The translations under genes and the position numbers were made by a program. A DNA stretch of 64,000 bases from Apteryx mantelli (lineage: Eukaryota; Chordata; Aves; Apterygiformes; Apterygidae), in assembly GCF_036417845.1 (NCBI RefSeq), contig NC_089979.1, positions 122,917,415 to 122,981,414 on the forward strand. Direction: 5' to 3'. Positions 1 through 13,100 of the stretch are shown here, one piece after another. Positions within the stretch are counted from its first letter, which is position 1, and each line of letters starts with the position of its first letter. The notes beneath the pieces were generated by a model. It saw only the letters and a list, made by a program, of their open reading frames with translations. It had not been told where the DNA came from and did no database searches.

Positions 1-1259
1 TTGTCAGTAACTCCTGTCTCACACATGAGGTGCTCGAGTGCTCGGTCCCCACCTCAACGGCAGGTACTTGTGTCCACCCTGTCCTCAGCGATAAAGTCCC
101 TGAGACCATTAGTCTCATCCTTTGAGACCCTTCCCCAGAGCTAATTTCATGAACATCTTTCCAAGCTCAAGTTCAGTGATGCTTTTTCCCAAACTATTGC
201 CTCGCTGGTGTACCAGATACCCTCTCACAGACACAAAATGGAATAACTTGTCAAGTCCGTCGGCTTTGCGGTCTCGGAGTGGAGGGGCTCGTTGTCCAGA
301 GCGGAAGCCACAGATTGCTTTATCTCAGGCCGAAACCTTTCAAAACCTGCCAAGCAGCAGCACCTCTTGAGAATCCCCTTCAAACAGGAGAACAACCAGA
401 GCTACGTGCCAAGCTGCAATAAGAAATGGAGACTGAGAGTTGTATAATATTTACATTTAATACGATCCACTGACATCTGACATTTTTCTGGTAAATTTTA
501 CTTGGGCCAGAAACACTTCTGAAACACTAAGTAAATTTTAACTGCTCTGAAGATCTTTTACGCCGGTGGTATCTGTGGTGAAAGTGCAGTGAAATATTTT
601 GCTGTCTTCCTCCCAAACCTCACCCAGCTGGTTCTGTCACAGATTTGGGAACTTTCGTGAGACTTCTTATGCATCCTCTCTACACTGATGCTGCTAAAGT
701 AGCCCCTTTTCTTGGTGTGTTATTCCCCGCTCTCACTGTCACCCTGGTTGCAAACAGAATGGATGTGGCACATTCTTGTGTGGCAAATCCAGCTTCCCTG
801 AGCTCAGATCCCCAGAAGAAGCTAAATCCCCATTCAGTGGGGAAGTTGGTTGCTCTGTACAAACTTTCAGTTCTTGACTCTGTTGATTTTACATTCTCTT
901 TCAGTGATCTGACTCCGATGATTTTACGTTGCCTTTTTGTGATTTGTACACAGCCGCCTCGTGGACGTAACGGTGTCACAAACAGATATCTTTTAAAAAG
1001 CAATAAAAATTCAAAAATGGGGAGATAAAATTAATAGCTGATCAACCAGTCAACCGCTGGTAATGAAACAGAGAACAGATAGACAACGAAAACCTGAGCA
1101 GAATGCGATGGCTCCAGCCTTCGTCTGGAACCTCTGTCCCCAAAACCTTGGAAGAAGTCCAGCGGAGAAGTGTGCTGTCTGAAACAGTATCCTGCCCCAA
1201 AGTTTGGATCAATTTGTGCTGTGCAGCCTATTAACTTTTTGCTAATCCTCCCCACATTA
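1..1259. other. noncoding unique-looking sequence
   Basis: No gene, known repeat or strong regulatory pattern was recognised here. The open frames on both strands are short, overlap one another and resemble no protein family I know. Composition is mixed and contains no long simple repeat. It is treated as intergenic or intronic sequence. Confidence 0.6.
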
Positions 1260-1560
1260 TTTTACATCTTGCCTTCCATCACGAAGAAAGAGGGCTCATG
1301 CCAGAGCCCCAGTGACTAATAGGGAGCCGCCCTTTGAAACAGGAACGCTCAAGTTACAGCCAGGTGCAGGCCTTAATGGGCTCGGGTTATGCTGCCAAGA
1401 CATAATTGCCCTAAATCAGTCTGAGCCCGCACGGAGACAGTTCGCTGTGTTTTGAAGTCCATTTGCCCTTATTGCTTGTTCAGCTCCATAATGCATTAAT
1501 GATAAGATAGCATGGTGAATATGTAATACAGCAGTCCCCCCAAAATCCTGAAGTAATGAA
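1260..1560. promoter_or_regulatory. candidate conserved enhancer block 1
   Basis: This block is dense in transcription-factor-like words. They include CTTAATGGG and CATAATTGCC, the 10-bp palindrome TAATGCATTA at 1489-1498 (POU/homeodomain dimer type), and directly after it a double GATA word, GATAAGATAG, at 1501-1510. It has no LINE similarity and no meaningful open frame. This texture is typical of vertebrate conserved developmental enhancers. Conservation itself cannot be seen from one sequence, so the call rests on site clustering only. Confidence 0.35.
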
Positions 1561-3224
1561 TCAATACTGCACTTATCCACTCTGACTACTGAAAAAAAAA
1601 GGAATAGAGATAAAGCTGGATGCAGAATGAGCACTGGAAATCTCCTCTTTTTCCAAAGATTTCTTTTCTGCTGCCAATGCAAGGGATTTTGTGCATCTTT
1701 AAGGGCCATGGGGGCTGGTTTGCAGAAGTACCCCCCAATCCTGCACCTGACTGCCCTACTCCCTCCCTTGCTGTTTATCTGCTTGGGTGTGTTTTTATAT
1801 GTTTTTCAAGTGCCTTTCTCGAATGAAATGTGCTGCATTAACAAAAATCTTCAGGAAGACCACAGAAGGACCTGAACACCTTTCCTTGTGCCAGGCAGGC
1901 TCTGGAAAGCGGGTACTTAGTGGTCTGAGGACTAGCAAATACACCCACTACCGAGCAACCCTTGGAAAGTTGTTGGGCTGGCCTGCCAATGAAAGAGCTG
2001 CACACAGCTTTGCGCACTGACGGCAGCTCCCTTCGAGCTGCCTGAATCTTGGCAGGGTTTTCTCCCTTCCACCCCTCTGATTAGTGCATTATAACTGCTT
2101 GACAAATCACTGTTGCTCTATTGACACGTTGATGCTGCTGCTTTCTTCTCAGCCAGTCAAGAGGATCCTGTTTGCTGGTAAAGGATGCTTTTGGGCATTG
2201 GAATCACCAAACGACACAAACGTCATCTTGTAAGAGTGAAAACGGCAGATATCCACACAGAGGCTATCATCTTTTTGAAACTGACATCCTCATTTTCATT
2301 TTGCCCCATCTCCTCCTTTTTCGTGTTAAAATTTAGAGGGAGGAAAACCCAGATCAAAAGGGCAAAGGGGTAAAAATCACTGCCCTGGCTTTTCTTCTTT
2401 ACTTAGTGCAGAGTAAGGCAATGAACAGTTTCTACTACCTGCTGATTAGAGCAGTGAACTATCGCTACCTGCCTAGCTCTCACGGCATATCTTGTTCCTG
2501 TCCTTGTCGTTGGTATAAGACAGGGTATGGTCTGACCTGTGTCAGCTGGCTGCAGTCTCAGTAGGAGAGCTGAGGTGGATCTCAGTGTGAGCACAGGTTA
2601 ACTTGCCCCAGTACCCTCTTCCGCAGCACCTATACCTGGACTGTGGGAAGTGCCATAGGCTTGGGAACTAGTTATTTTCAGATAACAGTTGTGAATCTGT
2701 TTATGCGGGGCTTCTTAGCTGGAGGAGAGATCAGCAGTCCAGCTCTGCTTGGTTAGCTATGAAAAATCAGATGAATAATGGGAGAAAGCCTCGCCCTCTA
2801 TATTTTTTTCTCTAGTGCATAAGGCAGTCCTAATACCCTTGTTCTGTCTTGGTTTTGAAAGATTTTTGAATCATTGCATCTTGAGAGACTTTGTGTCCTG
2901 GATCACCTTGAGTTCTGAGTATTATGGTGTACCCAAAATGACTCTGCAATCTGGTGTCGCTCGTAATAAAACTTCTTTATTTACACTGCTATCCTTTACT
3001 AAATTGGATGCATTAACTTCCCTAAATATTCTGGGCTGGCTAAGGGGACTGCTCCTTCAGTAAAGGTCTGTGTCTTTGAAAGCAAAGGTCACGAGTTTTG
3101 TTCCTGTTGCTGCATGTGTGCAACTGGCTGTCACGCAGCCGTGTCTCTGGACGTCTGTGCCAACAGATTTCTATTTCTTCCGACTGGGGCCAGCAGAACT
3201 ACGTGAAGTAAAAGAGATGCTATA
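1561..3224. other. noncoding sequence, nothing recognised
   Basis: Only short shadow reading frames are seen. No splice-bounded exon, repeat family or promoter was recognised. Confidence 0.55.
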
Positions 3225-3480
3225 CAATTAGCAAGTGACACTTCTTATTGCAGGGTGAAAAGCAGAGAAGCCATCTCATTGCTGGATGGAATCGGCTCAT
3301 TTTGAGGTGTGACTCAGCTTGGAGAATTTTCTGCATCAGAGCATTGTGTTTGACAGGGCTGAAGCCGTAAATGATAGCGAATGCGGAGGATCAATGGGTT
3401 GCAGTCAGCAAAATGCTATAGACAAAGGGACAGTCAGCCCAAATTCACTGAAAAAAATCATAAAGCCATAGTGTTTAGAT
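3225..3480. promoter_or_regulatory. candidate conserved enhancer block 2
   Basis: A compact segment of balanced composition contains TGACTCAGC at 3310-3318 (AP-1/MARE type), followed by TTTGACAGGG and ACAAAGG words. It has no repeat similarity and stands out from AT-rich flanks. The enhancer reading is inference from motif density and needs cross-species alignment. Confidence 0.3.
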
Positions 3481-5554
3481 ATTAAAAAGACTTGTAGGTT
3501 ATCCACTGCATCCATTGTTGATGCAGATTTGTGCCTTTTAGTGCATTTTCAAGTGCTTTTTCTAGTCCAGTGCTAAATAACCCAGGATTTCATTGGTCCC
3601 CTTAGGAAGGGATTTCACAGTTCAAGAGATCTTTTCATATGGAACAATTTCCTATGCCTCCACCAAAATGTTCATTTGTTCAGTTTCACCTATTTCTTCT
3701 AGTTATATAGCTTCCAGCCTTGCATGACCCTGGGGATTCTTCCCATGCCTTGGCATCAAATCCTTCAATCCTTGGAGAGAGCAATTATATTTCCCCTAGA
3801 AATCATCTAACTGAGTGATATGTGTTTAGTTACTTTAATCTTTCCCTATTCTTCAGCTTGTTCAACCTTATCTCTGCTTCTCATTTATGAATTTTTCCCT
3901 CTCTTCCATCTTTCCAGGATTATTGAGGCATCTTTAAGTGAACTTAGCATTATACTTTCAGCCTTGTGGAGAGGACCATCATTTTCTTGTACAATGACAT
4001 TTACTATATGATAGGTATTTTCTGAGGTATACAACTCTCTAACACCATACTTATTTTTATATCCAGTAGCACAGCTGGGTGTCTGTCTGCAGTAGAGATT
4101 TCCCACTAATTACCCCTCCCCCCCCTAGACTTTGCTGCTTGGATTGGACAGTGACTTCTGGAATAGGTACTAAACTGTTCTTTGTGTCCTGCACTGGTCT
4201 GAATACTGTACAGCTACCTGAGGAGTAGGATGAGATTATCCAGCATCTGCCTGTGTTGGTTTTCCTATTCCTCTCTTCAAGGCATCTAACACTGAACTTG
4301 TTCAGTATCCTGACTCCAATAAGGCTGAAAGATTTGGCAGTTCCTGTGATCTTAACTGAGATGATTCTTTTCACAGATAAATCCACATGTGTATTTTTTC
4401 TCCTTCAGAGTGAAGAACTGAGACTACAAAAGGGTCCGCAGGTCATCTTTCCCCTCAGTTAGAGGCAGCTGCTTGAAATAGATGTTTAGTCTAGAAGAGT
4501 CCACAGAACTTCTCATATATACACATGCAAGACAAGACACACTCCATCACTGTTGCAAGCACAAGACTTGTAGTATAGAAGACCAAAAGCTACACAAATG
4601 GCAATATGCTTCAAGTAAAGAGCAATGAAGGACACTGCTAATGTCCTAAATCCCCACACCAGCAGGAAATTTGTTAGCTGAAAACGTCCAAATGAAAGAT
4701 GAATCCCCATTCTTACAGTATCTCTAACTGTTCTTCATTGTCTTTTGCCCGGATGACTTCAGTTATTTCATAAATCACCGCAGTTCTGTTGAAGACAAGC
4801 AAGGCACCAAGACGTGCCCTTGTTCTGTGATGAGTAACACTGAGTTGTCACTGTTGGCTCAGAGAAAGGGGAAAAGACTTTTCTGATCTGTTGTTCAAGG
4901 TGGGAAGTCTAAATTCATGCACTCAAATCTCTGCAAAGGCATCAGAATAAGTGACCTACTTGTAACCTGGGCAATTGTAATTCCACTTGTTTAGTGCCCT
5001 GATCCAGCAAAGTACATAAACACCTTAAGAATAAGCACAGGGAAACCTAAGCAGGTTCATAAACATTGATAGATCAGGGTCTACCTGTCCAAATGCAGCT
5101 GTAAAATTGTTCCTTCACTTGGTACACTACAATGGACTTGATGTCCATGTACTTATTTCTTTTAGCCTGAAATTCTATACAAAGCATCACCACTTATGCA
5201 GCAATAAAACCAGTGTTTATTAACCAAAGTACTTTACATTTCACACAGTGCTTTTCACCAAATAGTTGCAAATAAATGGGATGGAAAATGTAGCTTATAA
5301 AATGAAATCCTTGGAGCACTGGCAAAGTTACAGCCCATTCTGTGGAAATATGGAATCATGGTCCATATACATATCGTATCATCGTTTGGGCTTCAGTAAG
5401 CCTAACAAACATGGAATAAAATTCTGTGTCCTCTTTTGCGGAAAGGACTGATCTCTTTCCTCAGGAAAGCAATCAGTAGAACAATGAAAATAATTCATCA
5501 GATTAAAGTACAAATAAGTCCTGTCCTGATGATTGAATGTTATCACGTTCAATT
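3481..5554. other. noncoding sequence, nothing recognised
   Basis: AT-leaning sequence with short meaningless reading frames only. A C8 run lies at 4118-4125. No gene or repeat family was recognised. Confidence 0.55.
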
Positions 5555-5559
5555 TCAAC

Positions 5560-5628
5560 TTAATTATTTTTGTATTTAATTACAGAACAGTTAATTACTT
5601 CATTTTAATTATGTATCTCTTTTAATTA
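5560..5628. promoter_or_regulatory. array of five TTAATTA homeodomain-type sites
   Basis: The 7-mer TTAATTA occurs five times, starting at 5560, 5576, 5591, 5605 and 5622, so the start-to-start spacing is 16, 15, 14 and 17 bp. TTAATTA is the classic antennapedia/paired-class homeodomain core and reads the same on both strands. The sequences between the sites differ, so this is not a simple tandem repeat. An AT-rich background makes single sites cheap, but five at near-regular spacing in 69 bp is notable. Confidence 0.45.
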
Positions 5629-6036
5629 GATTGAGGCAAAAAAAAACCTGATAAGGTTGCTACTACTCCACAGCCCTTGCATTTTTCATTTTATCTCACG
5701 ATGTATCGGCTGATTTCCCTCACTTTGCCGTTAGTTTGGGTCCCTGCTCCATGTCTCTCTCAAAACCCCTGCTTTTGATTTACTTTTACTCAACCTCACT
5801 TCAGCAAAGCCCCGAAGCACGAGCTCCTTGCAAGCCCGTGAGGCTCCCTGCTAGCTCAAAGGAGACTGTGCCCACGTGCTTAACAAAAAAAAAAAGGTTG
5901 TGTTTGATACTTTTGGCTTGCCTCAGCTTTCCCACCATGCCGTGCGGCTGGAGCTGGTTTTGACCATCAAGGTCCCGTTTGCCGGGAAGGAGACACCGCT
6001 CCTCTCTCTCGCCTACTTCCTTGCGGTGTGGGAAAT

Positions 6037-6038
<2 letters not shown>
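5629..6038. other. noncoding sequence before the GT microsatellite
   Basis: It contains A7 and A12 runs near 5638 and 5883 and short frames on both strands. No gene was recognised. Confidence 0.5.

Positions 6039-6075
<37 letters not shown>
6039..6075 (+). repeat. (GT)n microsatellite
   Basis: An uninterrupted run of GT dinucleotides, 37 bp long. Several overlapping open frames here read as Cys-Val or Thr-His repeats only because of this run and are not genes. It is likely to be length-polymorphic. Confidence 0.97.
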
Positions 6076-6078
<3 letters not shown>

Positions 6079-8362
6079 CTCTCATTCACACAGTTTGCCA
6101 AGTGCTTCTTCAATACCTTGAAAACTTCAGGTATCCCCACCGAAATCACGAGGACCCTCCCGTGCATGGAGATACAGTGACCTGGAATTAGGGTGGCGAA
6201 ATGCTGGCCTTCCGTATGGGAACAGGCCACTGAGCAGCGGTTAAGAGGTTATTTGCCTACGCAGTCTATAAAATCTATAGACCGGCATTAGCGTTATCAG
6301 TCAACCCTTCCCAGTGCGATAACTCAGGCGGCTCAGAGCTCTCAGGTGCCGCAGCTGATGCTGAACGGCCCCGGAGGGGAGGCAACAAGTGCCCCTAGGG
6401 GAAACCAGCTGCAGCCAACCGCAGCTCCTCAGCCCAGCCAGCCCACTGATAGCTCTTAGACTGCAATCCGGCCAGACCATCCCGACTTCTGTATTAACTG
6501 GCGTGTTAGCATCTTAACTAATTAACTTAAATTTTTTATTAGTACCTCCTTATAAATGTTGACCATTCAGTGTAGTCAGTGAATGCTAACCTCAGTATAA
6601 ATGCTGAATGAAAGCAATGTGTATGGTAGAATGGAAAGTCCCTTTTGAATATGTATTTCTGCAGCACTTCTTTTCTGCTTGCCGGGATAAAAATGTATTC
6701 CTGAACTTACAGAACAGGAGAAAATCATAAAAGCTTACGAAGCCACAGAAACACGCTCAGACTGAAATGCAGTAGGAGGACTGTTCAGCTGTGTCTGTAA
6801 AAAAATGATACACAAATTCTAGTAATTCATGTTACTCCTACATGTTCAGAAAAGAGAAATACAAAAATATTGGTCGATATTTATTAAGGCTCAGCCTTAT
6901 GCTTCTCAAGATTACTACAAAGTCTTAGGTACAGTCTCAGTCCATTACAAACTCTGTTAATTTTTCATTTGTTTTTTGCAAGACAAGTAAGGGTGGCTTG
7001 CTTGCATAGACTTGCTTGCTGTCTTCACACCTGCTCTCACTAAAGTTCACCACAGGAGCACAACATTTTGTTGATGTGAATAGTCCTACTACGCATAAAC
7101 AACTTCACTGCACTCAGCAGTGGTGGAAGAATGGTGCCTTAGTTAAGATGAGAAGAGGGGAAGGGTTTGGTTAGGCAGTTCACCTTGCCCGGAACTATAC
7201 TGAATTCCAGCAAGATTATTATATACACTCTGAGAATAAGATGTAAACCTGCCAATTTGCAATACCACTGAACAAGCAAACACTTCCCTCTGTTCAGTTC
7301 CGTTAAAATGCCTATAAATATTAACAAAAAAAAATACAGGAAATGTACAGGAAAACTATATTAACCAAACTAAATGTTACAAAATAGTTAAGTATTAATA
7401 AAGCTTTTACTTTTGCACTAATCCCATTCCCTTCAGCTATAAAGCCCTATATAAGACCCTGGCACTTCCTCCCTCTGTTTTTATGGCCATTAACATTAAC
7501 AACAGTATGAACAGCTCTCTCAGGGAGACAAAAAGCTAGCTGACTTGGGGAAGAGTAGCCAAGGCAGTACATGTAGCCCTGCTGCAGACTCTTGCTGCAA
7601 GATTGCTGTGTGTCTCCCAGGGGCTGGTAAACTTAGCAGGAGCTCTGAGACCTGGCAAAGTTGTGTCAGTCTGGGATAGTAGAAAACATTGCTTCTGGGT
7701 GCTTATTTGTGCTGATATCCCTGCCAAGTGTGCACCAGCCAGTCTGTCTCAGGAGGCTGAAGACCCCGAGAGAAGCAGGGTCCCTGTTTTTATTTGTCTG
7801 TCAATCAGACCTGACGTCCGCTTTCCGCCTGGACCTGTCCCACCACTGTCAGCTCCGTCCTTCGATTCTCAATACCAGTCATACTTAAGCTGACAGGTCT
7901 CTTTGCGTTGCTGGCAAGCTAAAAAGACCCTTGAAATCAATGGAGAAGTTTAGCATAATGGAAGAACTTAAAATCTGCCCTCCTAAGGAGTCACCTAGCC
8001 CAGCATTTTGTTTCCAACAGCAGACAACGGGCATGGAGAAAGAATACACAAAAATGAACATGTACAGCACGATCCTTCTAGCATATTTCCCCATCTTTTG
8101 GCACCTACTAACAGAGGGATTTCCTGAGCCAAAGGTTCCATTCAGCCATAGCACCAATGGACCTATTCACTGGGTGTTTGTTTAACCATGTTTTTAATTC
8201 ACTTATATTTTTGGTGTCCACATCATCTTGTGCCAATGAATTCTTTAAATTAATCAAGCACTGTGGGAAAAGAGGTATGTTCTGGGGGGTTTATGTATTT
8301 AGTTTTCATCAGTTTGATCTCTAAATTTTTAATTCAATTTTAAGGCCGGCAATTTTCACTTT

Positions 8363-8375
8363 GGGGGGGGGGGGG
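8363..8375 (+). repeat. G13 homopolymer
   Basis: Thirteen consecutive G residues, one of the longest single-base runs in the left half of the window. It could form G-quadruplex-like structure and is prone to sequencing error. Confidence 0.95.
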
Positions 8376-10115
8376 TTCATTTCAGCCCAGCTGGGTAATT
8401 TTAATTTCAGAAAAATGTTGCATATTTTGAGGTATTTACTCTCTGCTTTTGAAGAAATGCATTTTACATTTTAAGGTCCAAATTTATGCTGACTATTTAA
8501 AGTCATGGCTCTTCTTTCTCTTCCTACTGTGAGAAGGGAGAATTTTCTGAAAGCTTGAAATCTCTCTGAAGGTCTCTGACTGCCAAGTGCTGGAGGTCGG
8601 GTTAGTGGTCTGGGGTGGGTATCAGACATGCTTCCCCTGCTCTTATCTCTCTCCCACATCCTCAGTCAGAGACTGAGCAAAATAGTCCTTGGTCTGACCT
8701 GGCGTGACTGCCTTTGTCGCTTTTAAACTCAGCAACTGAAGTATAGTATGGGCTAGAATATTACTTGAGTAAAACCATACCAGCTAACTAACTTCTGCAT
8801 TATGTCAGTCCTAAGGCACAAACTATCTGTTAGCTGTACCCAAGAAGCAGTCTAATAGATTAGTGCATATGCAAATATAATATCGCTATCCTCATCAAAG
8901 GGCAGAGGACGATTATAAAGGTGATCACACTGGAGAGACCCCGGCTTCATCACAGGACATCTCCCTTTCCTCTGTAGCCGAGCGATAGACTCATCTTTAT
9001 GTTTAAAATGGAAATTCCAAAGCAACTGAGGTGTCACCAGTTAAAAAATTCAGGGAACATGCTAAATTGAAAAGGAGGTGAAAGTTTCCAGTTTTATGTC
9101 AAGAGAGAGCCATTTTTGCACAAACACTTTAGGCTTTACAAGCCCTTTTTCTTCTCCCGCTTCTCAAAAGGGCTCTACTCCTGACATGGGGGGACTTTTT
9201 GGTTAAGTTGCATTGATATTTCTTGTCTGCAAAGATGAGGTTGCACCTTTTTAAATAAACCTAGCCTTTTAAAAAAGACTTTTCTTTGTGCTCTTGGCTA
9301 AGCCTGCCTGCAAGAGTGTGAATGAGCTGATGGTGATAGTGGTTCCTATGATGTACCCGCTTGCCCACAGCAGTGATGATGGGAATGAAGGGGGACGCAG
9401 GCGCTCAGCTCCCAAGCCTGAGAGCTCCCTAAACCCAGAAGGCCTCTGGCAGTGAGCACAAAACCCAGACTTGAACTAAAGCTACATTTTTCGTTGCCAA
9501 CCTGCAACCTCCACGGTGGACCAGGCGGCAGGTCTGACTGCCCTCAGACCATCCCTGGTGTTTGCATCAGTCTTTGAAGAAAAGAAGCAAAGTTCTTTAC
9601 CACTGACAGATCAATGTCATAAAATTCAATATTCAAGGGTCCTTCCCTGGTGGCTTAACCTTTCTCATCTGTGACATAAACTTTACTGCAGCACATAGTT
9701 CAGCACAGGGTCAGAGATCACGCGGCAAGCTCATTTCGGGGGTGAAAGGTCAGAATAAAACGGTGCAGTTCTTTCATTCATAGCCTTAAAACTGCGTAAG
9801 CTCTGCAGCATCGCGGCATGCTAGTCCTTGGTAACCAGGCTGGCTTTGCAAATAGCTATAATCCAATTAATGGAGGTGACAGAGGTGGAAAATGGGGGGA
9901 GCGGGGAATGATGCTGTCAAGAGAGAGTTTGAGTGAAACATTTTTTAGCCACCGTTTCAGAGAGCTCCCATCAAGTGCTTTAACGCTTCAGTTTTCTTTC
10001 CTCTTCTTGATTGTAATACCCTTCTTGAACTTTGCAAATAAAATGTGCTTTCCCTTTTGATTTTTGTCATCATCTGTCTGGCAAGTTATCAGACTTTTAA
10101 TTCCAAGCTTCTTCT

Positions 10116-10125
10116 CCCCCCCCCC
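10116..10125 (+). repeat. C10 homopolymer
   Basis: Ten consecutive C residues between a T-rich and an AC-rich segment. Confidence 0.95.
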
Positions 10126-13100
10126 ACCCACACATCTAGACTTCCTACGGGGTGAGAAGTTAATAAAGTATTTCTCGTGGATTCCCTGCACTCTGGTGAA
10201 TCAGTGCTGTGCCCGCAGCCCCAGGCAAGGCATATTAGATCATTTGTATTGTCTCTTCTCTTCAGCAGAAGAGGAATGAGACATTAACCTAAATCCAGGA
10301 CTGTATTAGTCTATTACAACCTGGATTATTCTAGCTTTTTTCAAAATTCCTCTTAAACTGGAGCAAGGTCATAACCAAATGTTTGCAAATTGCAAACTGT
10401 TCCTTTGGCCCAGGTGTCTCAAATGACCAGGACTAGAAGAGGCACCTTTGGGAAAAAATGGGCAGCACAGAAAACTATTACGTGGCCCTCAACAAGAATG
10501 TGCAGGGAAGCTGGAAGTGCTGGGATGCTATCTACTAGAAACCGCAATCTAAAATCAAAACTAAGGATGCTAAATTCTGGGTCAGTAAAGACACTTGCAA
10601 TTATCAGGATGCCCTAGAATAAGGCTGGCCTGAAGAGAAATCTAGGCTAACCGAGCAGCTTTTCTTCAAGTTATAGTACCAAGAAGAAGACAGGTTTTTC
10701 CTAGGTCTCGCCTGCTGCCTCTCCCCTGCGTGCCCCATAGTGCAAAACGCGGCTCCCAGGCTCTGACCAGACCCAATGGTCAGCAAGAAACACCGCTCAG
10801 ACAACTCAAGCAAACAGGGAAAGACAGGACTCAGAGCAAGGCTGTCACAACCACTTAGTAAGAGGATGCTAATCATGAGGATTGGCTGCTGCGAAGGATA
10901 GACCAGAGGTTTAGTTTCTGAGCTGATGGTGAAACTCTGAACTGGGGCTGGCAGCTTGGAGGAGGTGTTGGTGGCCCAGCCCCAGTGGCACGCAGCACGC
11001 GGCCCGTCACGCAAAGCAAAGGTGCACAGGGCCCTCGATGGTCTGTAACACTGTTTCCAGTATCAGTCTACCTGAGCCCAACACCCGCACCTTTTGGGAT
11101 CGGAAAGAAATCGGAAGCGATGACGCTGCGTGGCGCGTCAGCTAGACTACTCCCCGTGACGCTAGGAGTAGCAAAGCTGAGCCCAGTCCTTCAGGAGAGC
11201 TCCTGCAGGTCCAGGCAAACACAACCCCATTCTCGGGAACATGAAGACTTCTGTGAGGGCAGTTAATTGAACCAGTGTCATTTAAAATGATTTAGATAAT
11301 GACAGATAATGTCAGCTCTGGCTACTGTTTCAGTCACTGGAATAAATGGGAGGACAAGAGGGCAGAAATAGAAATAAATGAAAGGGAAATTTCTACCAGA
11401 TGTTGGGGGAGGTTTTTATTTTTATCTTTCTACCTCCCTTCATTCAGAGAGTAAGCAGCATGTGCCATACAAGAGCCCTTACCAGACCAAGCAGCCAGGT
11501 GCTAGTGCTACGCTTGCTCTTGGAAGCAGGTGGGGAGCAGAGTAATGGTCCCAGTACGATGTGTTGGGCATCCTCCCTTCCTCCCCCAGGGTCTTCCTCT
11601 TCATCCCTTGTCTGGCTGGTGAAGTAAGCTGATAGTCTATGTAGGCTGCATAGGCAATGGGTAGGACACTGATCCCGAGGAGAAGTAGCACAGTGCACAT
11701 AGCACGGGCATATATGCCTGTAAAATACTCACATCTGGTGAGGAAAATGGGGTAAAATTCGAGCCCTGCTGCAACCCCTGCCTGAATATCTACTGATTTC
11801 CAAGGAGCCAGGGCTTCACTGCAGAACTGTGCATTCCCTTGGCTGATGCTCATGCGCATGGCAGAGGCCAAGGCAGCCGTTGGTGCTGGATGCCGTGGGC
11901 TGCAGCAAGGGGAGCGTGCGAGGTCCTGCTCAGAAGTTACCACCAAGACACAACAAGACAGTGTGGCGAGCATCTGACTGAAGGGCCTCTCTCCTCTCAG
12001 TAGTGTTGAGGGTTAGCCTATTTCTGGCTCGTCTGTGATAATGCAGTTTGTGTTTTGGATGCTTGCTTGCACTTAAACCTTTTAATCACTTGTTCATTAA
12101 GAAAAGGTTTTCAGGACACCTTGCTGAGAAGCAGCATCTCATATACTTCTGAGGAGAAAAAACAGCCACTTAGCCAAACACTCAAAATACTCAGATCCTA
12201 ATGACAGAATAATAATGAGGGTGAAGTATTATCAACTTAATGATAAACTAAGAGATTTAGCACCCATAATATGGATTTATTCTGTAACACCCATAGCTGA
12301 TTCATGAAGGATAAGTGGAATGCAACTGTTTGTTAGAAACTGGAAATTGTATTTCCTGTTGAGAACTGGACCAACGAATTTGCATTTTAAAAATGACTTA
12401 GTGATATGTTGGAGGAGTGGTGCAAGAGGTGAGAAAAAACTCTAGACCTTTCTTGTGGTGACTCATGACAAGACAGAATCAGAAATTGAATTTGCAGAGG
12501 CGAAAGTCCTTATGAGACACATATTATTTCCTGTTTACTTCTATGCACATCCATCTTCATGAGTAAATCAACATTTCTTAACTCATTCACTGGAAGAACC
12601 AATAGTTTCTGACAGACATGCAAGTTATGGCAACAAACAACCCCATCTTATCCAAGTATCCAAGACTCATACATAGGGCAGAACCTGTCCATCTGCCAGT
12701 AGCAGAGGAAGAAGGCCGCATCTCCTAAAAATAAGACCTGAAGTATCTAATCCCCGAAAAGGAGTTTGTCCAGAGGGGAAGTCAGTTTGGAAAACAGCTG
12801 TCTCCTGGCTGGGAGAAGAGGTGAGCACACAATTGCCATTTAATATACCAGGACCATGAGTATGAAAATGTGGATTGTAGTATATACAGGGGAGAGAGAA
12901 CAACTGGAAATCTATGGAGTAGATGGTCTGCATTAGGGCTACCAACATTTCCCAGCACAACATTAATGCTCCCTGCACCTCTGGCCCGAGTCTGTGTGGC
13001 CCCCAGGGGTATGCAGGTACACGAGCTTAAGGCAAGTGTAAAACAAACCAACAGACAAGCCAGGGAGCTGAATGATTCTGCACTAACTTTGTTTTTTAAC

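Noticed and set aside
6039-6075. Cys-Val / Thr-His repeat proteins
   Set aside because: Direct translations of a GT microsatellite.
11479-11973. 164-codon minus-strand frame with a hydrophobic patch
   Set aside because: It could suggest a membrane protein, but the hydrophobic part is short and no family is recognisable.
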